Assembly (NCBI GenBank): GCA_023078685.1
Contig: JALGAS010000007.1
Coordinates: 1,984,001 to 2,048,000 of the forward strand
DNA: 64,000 bases
Source: Neopestalotiopsis rosae
Taxonomy: Eukaryota > Ascomycota > Sordariomycetes > Amphisphaeriales > Sporocadaceae
Direction of reading: 5' to 3'
Positions within the stretch are counted from its first letter, which is position 1. Each line of letters starts with the position of its first letter. Below the pieces are notes generated by a model. It worked only from the letters and a program-made list of their open reading frames with translations, was not told where the DNA came from and did no database searches. The translations under genes and the position numbers were made by a program. This document shows, piece by piece, positions 43,495 through 54,144 of this stretch.

Positions 43495-44900
43495 ATGGGT
43501 AGTCAAAGTCAGATTGACGTCTGTATTGACGACCTTGCCAATACTGCCAAGGGGTATGCGGATCAGTGTCGATCCGGATCCATTGAAGCAACACAAGCAA
43601 GACGGGATCTTCTCGCCACCATCTCACGATTACAAACATTACTTCACGAGCCGACAGATTTTCTTCGCCACCTTGCAACACAAACCCAGGTTCTCGCATG
43701 TTTCCAATGGTTAGAGCATTTTCAGGTGCTGGCGTTTCTGCCATTAAAAGGCATTGTGGGCGTCTCAGATATCGCCGACCTGGCCGGCGTGCCAGAGTTG
43801 CAACTCTGCCGCGTGCTGCGCGTCATGTCAGCAGCAGGCTTTCTTCGTGAGCCCAAGCCAGGTCAGATGGCACACACTGAGCTCTCGGCGAGCTTTGTCC
43901 AAAAGCCGTCCCTCTTGGACGCGGCCCTGTTCCTGGCCGAGACCGCCTGCCCGGCAGCGCTGCAAATGGCCGCGGCGACGGAGCGCAACGGCCTCGCCCT
44001 CGACCCGTACGAGAGCGCATACACAGTCGCCTTCAACACGTCGTTCCAGTCAGCATGTCAGGAGCGGGTGAGGACTCAACGGCAATGGTCGGCCTACCTT
44101 CGCTACGTAACCGACGTGGTGGACGACAGGACTAATATGGAGCCGCTCGACCGGCTGGAGTGGTCGAGCTTAGGGAATGCTTGCATAGTCGATGTAAGTA
44201 ATGCTCCGCTTCCTTGGCAAGGGGGGGTTCTATGATCTTACTTCCCCAGTTCAATGTAACGGCTTCAGCACTGACACAAAAGGACATACAGGTAGGAGCA
44301 CAGTCTACAGATTGGGCTCAGGCATTGGCAGGACTCTACCCAGCCCTTCAATTTGTGGTTCAGGCACCGGATCCGAAGTGTTCATCATCGTCGGCCTACG
44401 CGGTGGACAGCGCCCGCTACGGCCAGCGCATCACGGTGCAGCAGCGGGCAGACGGCGAAGCGCAGACGGTGCAGAACGCGGCCGTGTACATGGTGCGCCT
44501 CACGTCCCCGGGGCTGGCAACGTCGCTCTCGCAGCTGCGCGCCCGCATCGTCGGTGAGCTACGTGGCCACTGGGGCGTGCTTAGCGCCAATCCCTCTGCG
44601 ACCTTGATCCTGGCGCTGCGGATGCTACCGGAGCCGGGATCCGTCGACCCCTCTGTCGAGGCCCCGGCGCGGCTGCTCGACATGTCGCTGCAGCACCTCG
44701 CCAACGAGCACTACCTGGACACCAAGGAGGCCATGGAGTTGATTGACAGTGTGCGTAGTGGCAGTGGCAGTGGCCGCCTGGTGGTTGATCGCAAGATCTT
44801 CTCCCGCAACACTGCAATTGTGGCTTTGGGGGTCAAGTATCAGGCCAAGCCGGAAGGGGGAGAAGATTGGTGGCCGCCCGCATTCCCGGCGGCTGAATAG
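43495..44900 (+). CDS. AflS (AflJ)-like pathway co-regulator
   Basis: Two exons (43495-44193, 44250-44900; 56-nt intron) give 449 residues, close to AflS. The fold is that of O-methyltransferases of the aflatoxin type: a helical dimerisation region, a winged-helix part (GIVGVSDIADLAGVPELQLCRVLRVMSAAGFLRE, residues about 85-118) and a C-terminal Rossmann-like part. The glycine-rich SAM loop is absent: IVDV is followed directly by FNVTASALT, and the intron falls exactly there. This fits AflS, a catalytically dead methyltransferase relative that binds AflR and boosts cluster transcription. In the monodictyphenone cluster the homologue is MdpA. It is encoded 3 kb before the AflR-like gene on the same strand. 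A live methyltransferase is the less likely alternative. Confidence 0.85.
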
Positions 44901-47900
44901 ATTTAGACTACCGGGAGAGGCTTGACTAGAGCACGGGAGCCCAAGGAGAATATAAATTATTAGTAAGATTTTACTTGACTCGAACGAGCGTAGTAGAATC
45001 ATTTGTTTTTGTTTATGTTCATGTACTATAATCCAAGTGTAATGTACGTAATACGCGCGGGTCATCCTCGGATACTGGTATCACTTTGTTTACGAATCTT
45101 GCAGATTGGCGGACAGGCTGAGGGAAGAGGCAGAGACAGGCAGGCGGATTTGATCAGTCTTGCCCACTGTTTCCGTGCCATACTACTGTACCTAGATTGG
45201 AACTTTGGTGCAAACACTGCACATGTGCATATGCATGCGCCACGAAAAAACACACAAGCTGGGAATCCTACTCTGCTGACTGCTGAATTTATTATCCTAA
45301 TAAGCCCGGTACTCACTTGCAGCTGCGACTATACCCAATTTGCAACATTCCCGGTGATCTTGAAACCTTCTACTCCGTGTTCCTTCCATCCAAAAACTCG
45401 GGAAGCGGGCGTAAAACCCGTTCAAGGCGTGGTGATGGTTCCTGACGAGCCCAACCCCAAGGACATGAAATGACCCACATACCGAGCCGTCCAGGCAAGT
45501 ATAGCATAGTAGGTCGTAGTTGGTATGGCTACAAGGTCAGAGCTTGCTGACGGTATCTGCTCTCTCCTGCTTAAACCCTGAAGTCCTGTGTAGGATCATG
45601 TAATATGCTGGTTAGTGGGACATAGATGCTCCATAATTTCCAGTGACCGTCGTCTCGCGCAGCTTGCACACACGCACTTTGGTTCCTATCGCATACACAC
45701 GGATTCACGATGCCTCCTAGGTCTTATTAGACTTGGGCTTAGTGCTACTGTACCGCTGATATTTTTGGCACTCAGCCCCACTGACCGTGCTGGTTCCAGC
45801 TCTCCAGCTCCAGCCTAGGCCAATTCGCGGGGCTATTATATCAAGACTCAAAGGTAATTTCTTATACTGCACGCCAAGTTATCAATACTGCCCTTCAATA
45901 GGTGCGCCGATCCTGGGCTGTAATTACCTAGTAGATGTAGTAGTAAACCAACTCGGCCCCGACTAGTCTTTCAATGATGCGTACATTCGTATGAGTAAAG
46001 TTTTGCATCGTCTTGTGTGCGCAGACCCAAAACCACGGATGGAATGATTATGGAGAGATGTTGCAGATTGCCCACATTTTGCTCCGCGAGCACTCGGCCG
46101 CAGTTGGACTGTCGTGATTGTCGAACCTCAGTTCATGAGAGGGGAATATGGGGCAGCGCACGCGAAAGCGACCCTGGTTTGTGACAATCCTAGACATGTA
46201 TTAGATGCAAAATTTCAAGAAACTCGCAGAAACCTCAGTGCCCACTCGACTGGTAGTCGCTAAGGATAAAAGGACGTTGCATGTTTCCTTGCACGAAAAT
46301 CTGACTCGTGATGAAAAGTTCCGGGGGAACCAATCACGAACCCGGTGCAGATTACCCACGTCCCAAGCCCATAGCCTACAGATTCCACCTTGAGGGGGAG
46401 TACAGATGTCGGGTATCTGGACCCCTGGACCCCTGGAGGCGTCTGCATGGCGCTCTTGAGGCAAACGGGTATGTGCTGGGTGATCTACTAGAAGCTAGCC
46501 TCAGCTTGCTTCAGCACGCAACAAAGGTGCCGGGGAAAGTAGCCGTAGCTTATCCATGCCTGCTGCATACGCTGCTGTGTGTATACTGTGTGTGCCTATT
46601 CCCAATTCTCCTGCCCTGCAGCGGTTGTCGCGATCGCAGAGAGGTCCGAGCGGACTGCCGCGAGAACCTATCACGGGGAAAGGATTAATTATATCGGGTC
46701 ATTTTGGTCGAGAGACGGTAAAGTGATGTGATTTGAGTCCCCGCTCCTCACGTAATATGATTGTTTTGTGCGTGAAAAATGTAGGCGCAAAGCGGTGATA
46801 CGTATCTACCATGTAGTAAGCGAGCCTCGCTTCCAGGAGTGTGCGAGTGAGAGCTAGCAGGGGTTACGTTGACGACGGCACGTGGATGGACCCTGCGTTA
46901 ATCTGACTTGGCCCAGATGGAGGACAGGCGAACGTGTGAAGATGCGTGATAGGTATACTGCTCGTAAGATATTTCTCAATGCCTGGTTGTATAGCAGATA
47001 GTGGGTTCCTCGTTTCCGTATAATCAACAAGTGGATCATTCTTTGAGTTTCGTCCCGGTATCATTTGGAGCGAGGAGTAGAGACACCGTCTGATTCCTTT
47101 CTACCCGTCTACCGTCTATCCGCCCGATGTTCTCTGCAAGTTGTTTTTCCAACGATCATCCAACTATGTGTTGTTTTTCTTCCTCTGACAAAGGATTCAA
47201 ATACGGCGCAGGCAATGAGCAGCCTGACGCGCCTGGAATAGTAAATCGTAAACGCCGGCAATGACAAAGAGTAGATCTTGCTTGATGCTGATATATAGGA
47301 TGCTTGGCGACTGCCTGCAGGCCCTGGAGGATTCACGACAACTCCGACTTTTCGATTGCCGGTACACACCAGAGGAATCCTTGGCGCCACCTGCATTTAC
47401 CATCCTCCCAACCAAAAATGGCGCTCTTATCGTCTGCTTTGGCTCTAGCAAGTTTAGTCCCTGCTGCGTGCGAGATCCATCGAACCCCTGGGATCTTGTA
47501 TGGCGTTCCGCCTCTTTGGCTTGTTGAGCTGTGCCACGAGGGCTCTCTGCATCTGACATTGGGTACGACACCCTGAGAGGCCAGCCTTCAAGGTTTCCCG
47601 TTACTTGGCGCTCCGGGGATATTGGAACGCTGCAGACTCAGGCTTAGTCTCTAAGTAGATTGCTTGGAACCAAAATTTCCAAGTAAATACTTATACACCC
47701 GCCAAGATGCCCAGCGATCGATAGTTCGACGTTCTGTGCTTTGTTTGAAAGAGATCATATGACGGCTTGCCATTAATTGTTGAAGAAGACCTCGTTATTG
47801 TCTGAAGTTAACCCAAGTCCACGCCACAGCCTAGTTGTCACTGCCAAGGTCGACCAAAATCCTACCCCCGCCCTTCCCGTCTTGTCCATCTCAACTGTAA

Positions 47901-47932
47901 ACATCGACCAAACCAAGCAACCTGTCACTGTC
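44901..47932. other. Three-kilobase gap before the AflR-like gene
   Basis: Only short frames up to 156 codons, without domains. The last kilobase presumably holds the activator's promoter. A long leader or a non-coding transcript is possible. No transposon ends seen. Confidence 0.45.
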
Positions 47933-49234
47933 ATGTCCCAGGCGCTGACACCTTCATCATCTGACACAATGGAGCCGCCGAGAACCACTGCTCAACCTAA
48001 GCTTCGTGATAGCTGCGAAGGATGCGCCATATCCAAGATGAAGTGCCCCAGGCAAAAGCCAACATGCTCTCGTTGTGCCAAGCGAGGATTGCAATGCGTA
48101 TATCTTGCCACAAGGCGCGGTGGCCGCAAGAGCGTGTCAGCCAAGCTCGACAAGACTGAGAATGGACCTAGCCCTCCGCCCACAGCAGTACCCAATATGA
48201 TTTCTGATCATCAAGTCCAACCTGCTGAAATGGTCTTTGGAGGCGACTGGTTTCAGGCACCAGCAGATGACTTCATGCATCAAGTCTCTGGATCCCCGTT
48301 TCACATTGACCTCATCTCCCCCATGAATACGGCAGATCTGGGTAACGACTTTGAGGACTACTTTGCATCGCCAAAGGGGTTGTTGAACGAAGCATCGCTA
48401 TTGGACCCCTGGATGCTGTCCTTGCCCACTCAATACGACGACACCAGCCGAGCCGCTCTCTTTGGTCCGATGCCCATACCCGACAGCACCATCATGTCCG
48501 AAGCGGCGTCGCACTCGGGCGACAGCTACATCGCCGACACAACAATGTCAGAATCCATTCACACCGAGTGCGCCGACTCGTGCCTAGATCATGCCATGGC
48601 CCTCATCAAAGATCTGTCGTGCAGCGACTCGGGTCTGTGCTCAAGCTCCCGAGGTGCAGACGGTAGCGCCCGAACACCCCCCACCACCCAGCACATCATC
48701 GCGACCAACAAGCGAACGGTCAATACCGTTAGCACCATACTGCAGTGTTCGTGTTCGCGAGACGGTTTCCTCCTCTCCATGCTCCTGATCATCGTCGTCA
48801 GGATTCTCGGCTGGTACACGGCCGTCGCGCGACAGGCGATGCCGAGCTCCTCCTCGTCATCGTCCTGCGAGAGCCTGCTGCCCATGGAGACGGACTTTCC
48901 CTCGGGAGGCTCGGTCATGACCGACGACTCCTCGTCGTCGAGCGTCGAGGGGTTCGAGGACCACCAGCAGTACATGGCCGGCAGGCAGATACTCAGCGAG
49001 CTGCATCACGTCCAGCGGCTGGTGAAGCAGCTCTGCGAGCGCATGAGTCAGCAGCGGGGCGCGGGCGAGGCCTCGCAGTCGCAGTCGCAGTCGCACTCGT
49101 TCAACCCCATGGCCATGGGCGGCAGCGACGTGCCCTCGCTCTCGAGTGCCGTGTGGGACCAGGCCAGTGTGGACCTGAAAATGAAGCTCAAGTCGCTGTC
49201 CATGGGGATAGTATCAAAACTGCGGAGAGAATGA
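47933..49234 (+). CDS. AflR-like Zn2Cys6 transcription activator
   Basis: Single exon, 433 residues from the ATG at 47933 (an in-frame ATG 12 codons later is an alternative). The binuclear zinc cluster is C28-X2-C31-X6-C38-X6-C45-X2-C48-X6-C55, the exact AflR spacing, followed by the basic RRGGRK. The C-terminal part has the AflR domain: a Cys-rich entry (CSCSRDG), a hydrophobic helix FLLSMLLIIVVRILGWYTAVARQ (read in two overlapping pieces), and a final helical region before the end. The linker is Ser/Pro-rich and disordered. It should bind TCGN5CGR sites in cluster promoters and work with the AflS-like partner. The equivalent in the monodictyphenone cluster is MdpE. It is nuclear and is the likely on-switch of the cluster. 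Confidence 0.9.
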   Translation: MSQALTPSSSDTMEPPRTTAQPKLRDSCEGCAISKMKCPRQKPTCSRCAKRGLQCVYLATRRGGRKSVSAKLDKTENGPSPPPTAVPNMISDHQVQPAEMVFGGDWFQAPADDFMHQVSGSPFHIDLISPMNTADLGNDFEDYFASPKGLLNEASLLDPWMLSLPTQYDDTSRAALFGPMPIPDSTIMSEAASHSGDSYIADTTMSESIHTECADSCLDHAMALIKDLSCSDSGLCSSSRGADGSARTPPTTQHIIATNKRTVNTVSTILQCSCSRDGFLLSMLLIIVVRILGWYTAVARQAMPSSSSSSSCESLLPMETDFPSGGSVMTDDSSSSSVEGFEDHQQYMAGRQILSELHHVQRLVKQLCERMSQQRGAGEASQSQSQSHSFNPMAMGGSDVPSLSSAVWDQASVDLKMKLKSLSMGIVSKLRRE

Positions 49235-50070
49235 GCCGATGGGGTGGTAAAGAAGATAACAAGGAAACATTGGCGACAGCCGAGTTTTAAACGTTTATGA
49301 ACAGCTGCCAGTCATAGGCAGAAGCTTGCCAACGTGCCATTTGTGCAAGGGTTTGGGGCGGAATTCCGGAATGACCATGATCATGCAGATGCACGATGCA
49401 AAGAGCTGCAGGACCATTTAGTTTGAGCGCCGCAATTTTGAGTTTCTTTCCCTTTGTTTTACGGAGTCTTGGGGCAGGGATTGGAAGTCATCGGGTCGAC
49501 GATGATAGGTTCAAGTTTATGTTTCATGACCAATTGGGGATACCATATAGGTCGCCCATGTACTACAGATACAGATGATAGGCAATAGATACAATAGAAG
49601 CGCATCTTATTTTCCATAAAGTGAAGCGAGGGCCGACGGCCGAAAACCGCCATGATCACGACCGAATTCCACGACCGAACCCTGTTAGAGTTGCAGGTGT
49701 AGGGGTAGTTGTCTAAACTCCGATAAGTCCGGGTGACTGTCGCTGCCAAACACGTAAGTAGAGGACAGTTCCTACGTTCCTCCTTGATCGGCTCCAGGCC
49801 AAGGAGAATTCCAATTTGGGAAATTTAAGCGTAGAAGGCGTAGTCGCCGTACAGCCGTTGCACTACGCTCGTCTTCTTACAGCCTGTACTTGAAGCGTGT
49901 ATGCGAAGTAGTTGATACGGCATACAGGCAGTAGTATAGTGGTGTTGTTCACTTCAGGCACATAATCTAGGACTGTGGTCACTGAAACAGTAGACAGTGT
50001 TGACAATCTAAAATATAGGTCTAAATATATATCTAAAATATGAATGTAGTCAAAATCAATGTGCGCCGGA
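49235..50070. other. Convergent intergenic region
   Basis: Between the 3' ends of the activator and the thioesterase genes. No feature recognised. Confidence 0.5.
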
Positions 50071-51077
50071 TCATTCTATGGAAAACCACCTCCTCTCTCC
50101 TCCGTGCATTTGGAAAGCCACCCGGCCGTCCTCGGCCAATTTTCGACACACTTCGTTGATGAATGGCTCCAGAGCCATTGCTCTCACTTCCTCGTCAATA
50201 TCGCTGCCATGAATGGCAGTCACTAACTCCTTGAGGGTGAGGCTGGGGATCCTGCCCGCAGCAACGGGACCTGTGCTTCTGGCCGCTTGGAGCGACTTGA
50301 CGACCTGGCCCTCACGCCTAGTCTTCATGGCCAGCTCTCCTTTTAACTTGGCGCCGAGGTTCTGTATGACAGGGCCATGGGCGGGATAGCCAATCTCACA
50401 CCCCTGATCAATCATCTTCTTCAGGGTCTCCATATAAGTGCCGAGATCCTCGACGGCGCTGCTAGCTTTGCTGCCAAGAATGTTGTCGCCAGTAAACATG
50501 GCATTTTCTTCCTCGATGATGAAACACATGTGGTCCTCCGAGTGACCAGGGGTATGTACTGCACGGATTGTGGCGCCTTCGACCTTGAAGATCTGGCCGT
50601 CCGCGATTGGTCGCTGGCCACTTCCGGGGTCGTTCTTGTAGATGGAGTCGGAGAGGTACGGGTACAGCTCCAAAAGCTGGGGTACACCAAGGGTGTGGTC
50701 ACCATGCCAGTGAGTTAGGAGGACATGCGAAAAGGTGAAACCATGTTCCGTCAAGGTGGACTTGATGAGGTCAGCCCATTCAGGAACACCCTGAGCAGTA
50801 TCAATGATCGCTCTGTGGGATCCCGTGCCGACAATAAACGTGTTGGTCCCTTGCAGGGTGAACTAAGATCAATGTCAGTTACATTGGGCAAGGGCGACTA
50901 GAGACAATCCGGACTACCAACCTTTCCTGGATTCTGGCCAAGAACACGAATTACACGAGGAGTGAGTTGTTCCACATCTGGAAGATAGAGCAGTTTGGAC
51001 TGTTGACTCTTCAAGTAGTCCTCAAAAGCACAAATGTTGAGGCTCTTGTTGATCTGACGGTAACCGGTTTCCTTCAT
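50071..51077 (-). CDS. Metallo-beta-lactamase-type thioesterase (atrochrysone carboxyl-ACP thioesterase)
   Basis: Two exons (50922-51077, 50071-50862; 59-nt intron) give 315 residues, the size of known ACTE enzymes. All zinc ligands of the metallo-beta-lactamase fold are present: H103, H105, D107 and H108 in THWHGDH, then His in HTPGHSEDH, Asp in MFTGDN, and His in GYPAHGP. The C-terminal region beyond residue 250 is a helical, winged-helix-like part seen in LACTB2-type proteins. The enzyme hydrolyses the ACP-bound octaketide to free atrochrysone carboxylic acid, supplying in trans what the TE-less PKS lacks (MdpF/GedB type). It is cytosolic. It is transcribed divergently from the GST gene across a promoter that holds an AflR-type site and ACGGCCGT repeats. 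Confidence 0.93.
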
Positions 51078-51279
51078 CTTGGGCAACAAACTAACTTCTA
51101 AGCAATATTGTAAAAGGACTCAACCAGCTGAAGAGAAAGGAATGTTGAACAATGATTCGATAACATGCAACTAGAAACGGCGAAAGATGTAATATTTATC
51201 AATGTTGAAAACGCTCGTCACACGTGGAATAGTTTAAAAATAGCCGACAATTAGATTGTGGATGACCATTTCCTCGAAT

Positions 51280-51303
51280 GCACGACCGCACGACCGCACG
51301 ACC
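51280..51303. repeat. 8-bp tandem repeat GCACGACC, three copies
   Basis: Three exact head-to-tail copies in the thioesterase/GST promoter. Each unit contains CGACC, and the array may be a slippage product or a set of protein contacts. Confidence 0.7.
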
Positions 51304-51447
51304 AGCGGTTCGGGTATCGCATACATCTCCCTAGTTGCCTCGAAGAAGGGAAAGCACATATTAGCAAACGTTGGACATTCGTTGACTCTTGCGTGGCAAA
51401 ACGTCTCTCCGACGGGTACGACAGACAGCCACGAGGAAGCCACGAGG

Positions 51448-51485
51448 CGGTCGTCACGACCGTCACGGCCGTGAGCGACGGCCGT
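51448..51485. promoter_or_regulatory. Cluster of GC-rich palindromes including two ACGGCCGT
   Basis: CGGTCG-TCA-CGACCG (51448-51462) is a perfect inverted repeat. ACGGCCGT follows at 51465-51472 and again at 51478-51485. The same 8-mer recurs in the SDR and GMC upstream regions. Confidence 0.5.
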
Positions 51486-51645
51486 GGGCGCCGGCCAATC
51501 AGAACGTCCAAATTGATCATACTATCACTACCTGGCACAGCCTTGTGTACATCCGCATGCCTCGATAGTTGGTCATAGCTTGGTGACCTGCGGTCCCCGA
51601 CATGATGGTGGAGAACGACATCGATACAGATCTCGATGACTTCAG

Positions 51646-51656
51646 TCGACCTTCGA
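51646..51656. promoter_or_regulatory. AflR-type TCGN5CGA site
   Basis: TCG-ACCTT-CGA, about midway between the thioesterase and GST starts (569 bp and 329 bp away). It is the second perfect palindromic AflR-type site in the cluster. Confidence 0.5.
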
Positions 51657-51984
51657 AACACTAGTCCGATCGAGCTCAAGCTCAAACTGGATTTGGTGGT
51701 TCAAAACCGGTACCCGGTGATACCACGTAAATGTTCAACTGACAAACATCGGGGTAAATGATAGAGAGCTGGGCATTGGCTCTCTACCTCCAAAGTCTTG
51801 ATGTGTGGTCTCAAGCACACAGTTCCGGCGATTGATTGAATCCCCGGCGTCTCAAGGTTATATCATTTAAGAAGCATATCCCACCAGCAGCAAAGCCACA
51901 ATCGCTGTTCTCATTTGTATATATGCAATATTTCAACTTCACTGATGCCGCCCATTTCTCAGCATATTCCATTCAATCTATTTC

Positions 51985-52790
51985 ATGTCACTCGGAACCT
52001 TGTATACACATAATGTGATGTTCCGAAATCCTCAGTCTAAGATACACAAAAGCTAACGTCCGAAATAGAACAGTCCGCGGACAACAGCTATACTGGTGAT
52101 AGCTCATGCTCTAAGCGTACATCTCGACATCGTCTACGCTGATAAGACAGATGGCGAAAACTACAAAAGTCTCCTGGAGATCAATCCCGTGGGACAAGTT
52201 CCCACCTTTGTTGGCTCTGGCTCTGATAGCTGGGTGTTGAGAGAATGCATCCCCATCGCCCTCTATAGTAGATAACCGCTCTCGTCCCTACTTCATACCT
52301 GATTTCATGGTAGAGCTGAGAATACTAATCTCGGGTTTCTGCAGTCACATCACAGAGTGACACAACCACTCTGCTGGGGAGCAACCGTCGCGAATACTAC
52401 GAGATCATCCAATGGATGTCCTCGATGAACTCCGACGTGCTCCCCTGCATTACCGGCTGCCTCATGCCTCTTCTGGGGCGCCAGCAACCCGTACGGCAAA
52501 ACGTACAAGACTGCATTCGCTCCATGTATCGCCACTTCAAGATGCTGGACGATCACCTGGCCGAGCGGGAATACCTCGTAGGCGATGACCTGACTATTGC
52601 CGACCTTTTTGCCGTGGCCATTCTCACCGTTGCCTACAAGTCGTTTCATCCCGTTCTGATACCCGACTACAAGTACATGACGCGTTGGTTCTATGAGGTG
52701 TATAATTTTCCCTTCTACAAGAGCGTGGCGGGCGAGCTGGATTTTCTTGAGCTTGACTATTCTAGAGAGGGCGCAGACACTCCTCCATGA
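51985..52790 (+). CDS. Glutathione S-transferase
   Basis: Three exons (51985-52014, 52069-52267, 52345-52790; introns of 54 and 77 nt, the first with a clear gctaac branch point) give 224 residues. The first exon encodes only ten residues, MSLGTLYTHN, continued by NSPRTTAIL, together the N-terminal thioredoxin-like strand and active-site loop. The glutathione-binding cis-Pro segment is NPVGQVPTFVG, and the following Ser/Glu contact is replaced by LRECIPIALY. The C-terminal helical domain includes the capping-box segment GDDLTIADLFAVAIL. This is the type found as MdpJ/GedE in anthraquinone clusters, where its function is not settled; it may help decarboxylation, dechlorination-like steps or protect against reactive quinones. 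It is cytosolic and co-regulated with the thioesterase by position. Confidence 0.9.
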
Positions 52791-54144
52791 AGGAAAGCAC
52801 TTTTAATCAAATTCGATTACAATGCACTTATTCCTGTAATTTGAGTTTTCGGAGCTATTCGCGCGATCAATTATACCCTATTGAAGAAACATTTGCTGCT
52901 CGGAAATGGGATACTTACACGTTGTGGTTTAATGAATAGGCCCATTTTTCGTATCTCGTCCCTTGCAACTCAATCATCAATAATTAGGCTTGGAATTAGC
53001 GACCACAGAGCTTGAGGCTAGACGCTACAAGACCTTCGAGAACATAACAATCGGACCAGAATATATCGTGTAGATCATCGTGACTTGTATTTATGTATCA
53101 AGTGGGGTTTCTTACCTACTCATCTGCGCTGTTTCTCCGTCAAACAATGGACGCTGGTAAGCTTCGGGAATCCACTATTGGGAACTGGTGGAATAAGCTC
53201 AATTTTATGGTTCAGTCTCCCGGCACCGGGAATACTAGCCCGTCACGTGTCTGCTGTCAAAGCCGGCTTTGGCATTTATATTGCCGGTAAGCAAATGAAT
53301 CAATTCGCAGTACGGGGCTCTTATGAGAAAAATCAAATAAACCAGAATCTACCGTGTTAGGTGGCTCAAACGCTCTGGTGCTTAGGTCCTTGTGCATGCT
53401 GGGATAGCATGGGCCAAAGTCGGAGTCCGGTCATTCCAGAGTGAACCACAGCCAAACATTACAGAGCTGATCTGATACCCCTCGTTAGGTATGCTTGCGA
53501 CTCATGGATTGATCTATTTGATAGATTATATTCAAATGTGTGACTATCTACATAGATATAAAGTATTTTTGTCGCTGGACGTTTCCTACGGCGCGACGAC
53601 GGTTACCTGATGCACCAGAAACGAGCCCACATCATACTGCTTGAGACGGGTTTTAGCGCCCGGCGAAGTCCCCGTATCTAGGTACATAATTAAGCTCTTT
53701 CATAGCGCGACGAGCCAGGAAACATTCGAAAGTTGTTGAAGACCTAGGTAATCAATACATCGTTTCACAAGTTGCCGCTTCATTGAAGCCACATTTGTCG
53801 TGGGCAACTTTAGATTTCATTTCCATTCATTTGATTGAATGCAGTTATTCATGCCAGCATGTTGCGAGGTTTGAACTGATTGGCCTGTTTGGATCTTGGA
53901 TCGACTCTCTTGCCACTTTCCCATCCTGCCTTGGAGGCAACACAGCTGAACCAGGTTGCTGCGTAACGTTTGGGCGATGTCGCCGGCAGTGTGCCACGCC
54001 TCACTGGGCGAGGCTCGGGAGAGAGACAACGTCGCCCAGCTTTCTTCTGCCTACACCCACCTGTACTTCTAACAAAACAAAGCGGGGTACGACAGACCAC
54101 AACTTCTCATCTCATTCTCGTCGGAACCACTTGTTCAAGCCACC
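52791..54144. other. Gene-free region
   Basis: About 1.35 kb between the GST and the HET pseudogene. Short frames only; no repeat ends recognised. Confidence 0.5.

Larger units (their letters stand above)
51078..51984. promoter_or_regulatory. Divergent promoter: thioesterase / GST
   Basis: A 907-bp bidirectional promoter. Its left half is unusually rich in short repeats and palindromes (51280-51303 tandem repeat, 51448-51485 palindromes), and the AflR-type site is at 51646-51656. A CCAAT box follows at about 51495. Confidence 0.6.

Noticed and set aside
45003..45473. A 156-codon frame in the gap before the AflR-like gene
   Set aside because: No signal peptide, domain or codon bias; ends without any conserved feature. 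Chance frame is the simpler reading.
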